A DNA stretch of 64,000 nucleotides, taken from positions 868,001-932,000 of the forward strand of contig CAMLHZ010000001.1 of NCBI GenBank assembly GCA_946480085.1. The letters run 5' to 3'. Below are positions 61,259 to 64,000 of this stretch, one piece after another. Source of the stretch: an uncultured Flavobacteriales bacterium. GTDB taxonomy: Bacteria > Bacteroidota > Bacteroidia > Flavobacteriales > Crocinitomicaceae. The translations under genes were made by a program, and so were the position numbers. Numbering within the stretch: the stretch's first letter is position 1; every line of letters begins with the position of its first letter. Under the pieces are notes generated by a model. The model made no database searches. It saw nothing but the letters and a program-made list of their open reading frames with translations, and was not told the DNA's origin.

Positions 61259-62794
61259 ATGGATTTTGGAATCATTGCCGCGATAATCGGTTTGGCAGTA
61301 GGAGGAGGAGGAGTTTATGTCCTTCAAGCTGTTGCCCTTAAAAAACGAAGAGAACAAGTTATTAAAGACGCTGAAAAAGACGCTGAGACGCTTAAAAAGA
61401 ATAAGATTCTTGAAGCGAAAGAACGTTTTTTAAAACTGAAAGAAGAGCATGAAGATGCTGTTAAAGAGCGTGAACGTAGAGTGCAATCTAACGAAGATAA
61501 GGTTAGAGGTAAAGAGAAAACAATGAATCAAAAAATCGAAGAACTTTCCCGTAAAGAGAAAGATTCAGATCGATTGAAATCAGAGTTGGATTCTAAACTT
61601 GCTGCCAATGAAGCACGTTACCAGGAGTTGGAGAAAATGCACCAGAAACGTGTTGCTGAATTAACCAAGATCACTGGTATGTCTGTTGAGGAAGCTAAGA
61701 ACATGTTGATGGAGTCATTGAAAGATGAAGCTAGAACATCAGCAATGGTGCACATCAAGGAAATTACTGAGGAAGCAAAATTGAATGCCAATCGCGAAGC
61801 AAAACGTATCGTGATTCAAACCATTCAACGTGTAGCTTCAGAACAAGCAGTTGAAAATGCTGTTTCTGTTTTCAATATTGATTCTGATGAAGTGAAAGGT
61901 AGAATTATCGGTCGTGAAGGTCGAAATATTCGTGCTTTAGAAGCTGCTACCGGAGTGGAAATTATTGTTGATGATACGCCCGAGGCAATTATCCTGTCTT
62001 GTTTCGATCCTGTAAGAAGAGAGATTGCTCGTTTGGCATTACACCAATTGGTTTCTGACGGACGTATTCACCCAGCTCGTATTGAAGAAGTTGTTGCGAA
62101 AACAAAACGTTCTTTAGAAGAGGAAATCGCTGAAACGGGTCGTAGAACGTGTATCGATTTAGGAATTCATGGTTTACATCCGGAACTGATCCGTATGGTA
62201 GGTCGTATGAAATACCGTTCATCTTACGGACAAAACCTATTGCAACACAGTCGTGAGGTAGCCAATCTTTGTGCTATTATGGCTGCAGAACTTGGGTTGA
62301 ATGTTAAAGTAGCGAAGCGAGCCGGATTACTTCATGATATTGGTAAAGTTCCTGACGAAGAACCAGAATTGCCTCACGCTATTCTAGGGATGAAAATTGC
62401 TGAGAAATTTGGTGAAAAACCTGAAGTTCTCAATGCAATTGGAGCTCACCACGATGAAATTGAAATGACATCTTTGATTTCTCCGATTGTTCAAATTTGT
62501 GACTCCATTTCAGGAGCACGACCAGGAGCACGTCGTGAGGTGGTTGAGTCATACATCAAACGTATCAAAGATCTTGAAAACTTAGCGTTGTCTTACGAGG
62601 GAGTGAATTCTGCATATGCTATTCAAGCTGGACGGGAATTACGCGTTTTGGTTGAAAGTGAAAAAGTGACTGATATTCGTGCAGATGAATTGTCCTTCGC
62701 GATTTCTCAGAAAATTCAAACCGAAATGACTTATCCCGGACAAGTGAAGGTGACAGTTATTCGTGAACGTCGTTCTGTAAACTACGCAAAATAA
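61259..62794 (+). CDS. rny: Ribonuclease Y
   Basis: This 511-residue endoribonuclease starts mRNA decay. In order: an N-terminal membrane anchor ([19 protein letters not shown], 4-22), a long coiled coil (about 28-135), a KH RNA-binding domain with the [19 protein letters not shown] loop (about 218-237), and an HD phosphodiesterase domain with the HSREVANL and GLLHDIGKV motifs (the HD metal pair). The length is normal. The stop overlaps the next gene by one base (TAATG). Confidence 0.97.
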   Translation: MDFGIIAAIIGLAVGGGGVYVLQAVALKKRREQVIKDAEKDAETLKKNKILEAKERFLKLKEEHEDAVKERERRVQSNEDKVRGKEKTMNQKIEELSRKEKDSDRLKSELDSKLAANEARYQELEKMHQKRVAELTKITGMSVEEAKNMLMESLKDEARTSAMVHIKEITEEAKLNANREAKRIVIQTIQRVASEQAVENAVSVFNIDSDEVKGRIIGREGRNIRALEAATGVEIIVDDTPEAIILSCFDPVRREIARLALHQLVSDGRIHPARIEEVVAKTKRSLEEEIAETGRRTCIDLGIHGLHPELIRMVGRMKYRSSYGQNLLQHSREVANLCAIMAAELGLNVKVAKRAGLLHDIGKVPDEEPELPHAILGMKIAEKFGEKPEVLNAIGAHHDEIEMTSLISPIVQICDSISGARPGARREVVESYIKRIKDLENLALSYEGVNSAYAIQAGRELRVLVESEKVTDIRADELSFAISQKIQTEMTYPGQVKVTVIRERRSVNYAK

Positions 62795-63792
62795 TGTACA
62801 AGCCCTTTCCTTCTTTTGTAAACGCACTGGCGGGAAAGCGGGTTCTTGTAACTGGTGGGGCTGGCTTTATTGGTTCTAATCTGGCAGAAGCTTTATTGGA
62901 AATTGGTGCTGTTGTAACTGTTCTTGATGATTTGAGTACCGGCTTACAAAGTAACGTTGATCGCTTAAGTGCTCATGCCAATTATTCCTTTGTTAAAGGA
63001 GATATTACCAATCCTTCGGACTATAGGGATTTGCTAAAGAATGTGGATTTGATTTCACATCAGGCAGCTCTTGGTTCTGTTCCCCGTTCAATCGCGTTGC
63101 CGTTAAATACACATCACGTAAACGCAACTGGATTTTTGACCATGCTGCATGAAGCTAAGGAAGCTGGAATCAAACGTTTTGTTTACGCAAGTTCTTCTTC
63201 TGTTTATGGCGATTCATTAGATTCTCCGAAACAAGAAGGTGGTGAAGGAAATATGCTGTCTCCATATGCCGTAACGAAGCAGCTGAATGAAGAGTATGCA
63301 CAGGTTTATCATCGCCTGCACGGAATGGAGTGTATAGGCTTGCGTTACTTTAATGTTTTTGGACCTTATCAAAATCCGGAAGGAGTTTATGCGGCTGCAA
63401 TTCCAAGATTCTTGGATAAAATGCTTTCAGGAGGTGAAATTGTGGTGAATGGTGATGGTAATCAAACACGTGATTTCACATTCGTAAGAAATGCAGTTTT
63501 GGCAAATTTGGCATCTTTAACGAATGAGAATTCATCGGCATTTGGAAAGGTTTATAATGTTGCGTGCGGAGCAAGTTGCACGCTGAACAATGTCATTGAG
63601 GCATTACATCAAGGATTACTAAAGCTGAATATCGAACCGAAACACAGTTTGGTATACGGACCTGAGCGCAGTGGTGATATTCGTGACTCTTTAGCAAATA
63701 TTTCTGCAATTGAAACAAACCTTGGATATAAACCACTCTATACCTTTGAAGAAGGCGTCGATACGTATCTGGATTTTCAGTTGAATAAATGA
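62794..63792 (+). CDS. NAD-dependent UDP-sugar 4-epimerase (WbpP/VipB-like)
   Basis: This 332-residue extended SDR has the NAD motif VTGGAGFIGSN (Gly21, Gly24, Gly27), the catalytic Ser/Tyr/Lys set (ASSSSVYGD at 132-140; Tyr158, Lys162 in YAVTK) and the sugar-binding NVFGPYQNPEGVYAAAIPRF segment. The short N-terminal extension before the Rossmann fold and the NPEGVYAAAIP motif are typical of the UDP-N-acetylhexosamine 4-epimerases used in surface polysaccharide synthesis (WbpP, VipB/TviC). The ATGA overlap with the flippase gene places it at the start of such a cluster. Confidence 0.9.
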   Translation: MYKPFPSFVNALAGKRVLVTGGAGFIGSNLAEALLEIGAVVTVLDDLSTGLQSNVDRLSAHANYSFVKGDITNPSDYRDLLKNVDLISHQAALGSVPRSIALPLNTHHVNATGFLTMLHEAKEAGIKRFVYASSSSVYGDSLDSPKQEGGEGNMLSPYAVTKQLNEEYAQVYHRLHGMECIGLRYFNVFGPYQNPEGVYAAAIPRFLDKMLSGGEIVVNGDGNQTRDFTFVRNAVLANLASLTNENSSAFGKVYNVACGASCTLNNVIEALHQGLLKLNIEPKHSLVYGPERSGDIRDSLANISAIETNLGYKPLYTFEEGVDTYLDFQLNK

Positions 63793-64000
63793 AATTGAGT
63801 AAACAGACAGATTTTGTTAAATCGGTTTTAACTTTACTGACGGGCACCGTGCTTGCTCAAATTATAGGTTTTGCTATTTATCCGTTAATCACCCGAATAT
63901 ACAGTCCCGATGATATGGGGGAATTAGGGTTATTTACCCGGTTTGTTCCTTTTATAGCAACATTTGCAACTGTTAGATACGAGTTTGCGCTACCCATTGC
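63789..64000 (+). CDS. Oligosaccharide flippase (Wzx-like), 3'-truncated by the window edge
   Basis: The gene starts at ATG 63789, overlapping the epimerase stop (ATGA), and runs off the window. The 70 residues in view show two membrane segments, VLTLLTGTVLAQIIGFAIYP and FVPFIATFATVRYEFALPI. Between them is the loop LITRIYSPDDMGELGLF, the hallmark of the polysaccharide biosynthesis (PST/Wzx) flippase N-terminus. It moves lipid-linked sugar units across the inner membrane. Confidence 0.9.
   Translation, partial: MKLSKQTDFVKSVLTLLTGTVLAQIIGFAIYPLITRIYSPDDMGELGLFTRFVPFIATFATVRYEFALPI

Noticed and set aside
1..64000. CRISPR arrays, insertion sequences, toxin-antitoxin pairs, restriction systems, rRNA genes
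   Set aside because: I looked for regularly spaced repeats, terminal inverted repeats with transposase, and typical gene pairs on both strands and found none.

Overview
The window looks like chromosomal DNA from a member of the Bacteroidota, most likely order Flavobacteriales; a Fluviicola/Crocinitomicaceae-like organism is my best guess. The support is: five proteins with C-terminal type IX secretion (T9SS) sorting domains; TonB-dependent receptors paired with DUF4249 lipoproteins; DUF2851, DUF3467 and PspC-type genes; promoter boxes of the Bacteroidetes form TTTG/TTG-N17-20-TAnnTTTG; and an almost complete absence of Shine-Dalgarno sequences. There are no phage, insertion-sequence or CRISPR signatures. 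Both ends cut through genes: a T9SS-sorted protein at the left and an oligosaccharide flippase at the right.

Layout. 1-7.4 kb: a secreted protein, a pseudouridine synthase, a PorE-like OmpA protein, purM and prfA. 7.7-26.6 kb: two TonB-receptor/DUF4249 pairs facing each other. Between and beyond them lie pyrF, a sterol-desaturase-like enzyme, a Tat-type pirin, an Omp85-like barrel and four methionine-salvage genes (mtnB, mtnD, mtnC, mtnA), plus two tandem T9SS proteins. 26.6-35.2 kb: a 948-residue T9SS protein, then a DUF2851/lipoprotein/PspC/RmlD-like/HhH/apt run and an acyl-CoA dehydrogenase. 35.2-50.0 kb: the conserved translation-transcription block rpsU, xerC, hpf, tRNA-Thr/Tyr/Gly/Thr, tuf, tRNA-Trp, secE, nusG, rplK, rplA, rplJ, rplL, rpoB, rpoC. 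It shows clear terminators, tandem promoters and a probable attenuator before rpoB.

50.0-55.6 kb on the minus strand is the most unusual locus. It is a tightly overlapping five-gene operon encoding a UbiA-family prenyltransferase, an exported single-barrel protein with terpene-cyclase-type QW repeats, a lipoprotein, a polytopic membrane protein and a T9SS-sorted secreted protein. I do not recognise it as a described system. Next to it is a small secreted-protein gene interrupted by an in-frame TAG. 55.8-64 kb: small orphan proteins, an EamA transporter, a TPR-histidine kinase without a visible response regulator, DUF3467, a lipocalin-like lipoprotein, then coiled-coil/zapA/rny and the start of a surface-polysaccharide cluster (UDP-sugar epimerase, flippase).

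How the genes work together: most of the window is core metabolism and information processing. The accessory part is dominated by cell-envelope traffic (TonB uptake, T9SS export, lipoproteins, outer-membrane barrels). Function calls come from reading the translated sequences by eye; no database search was run.
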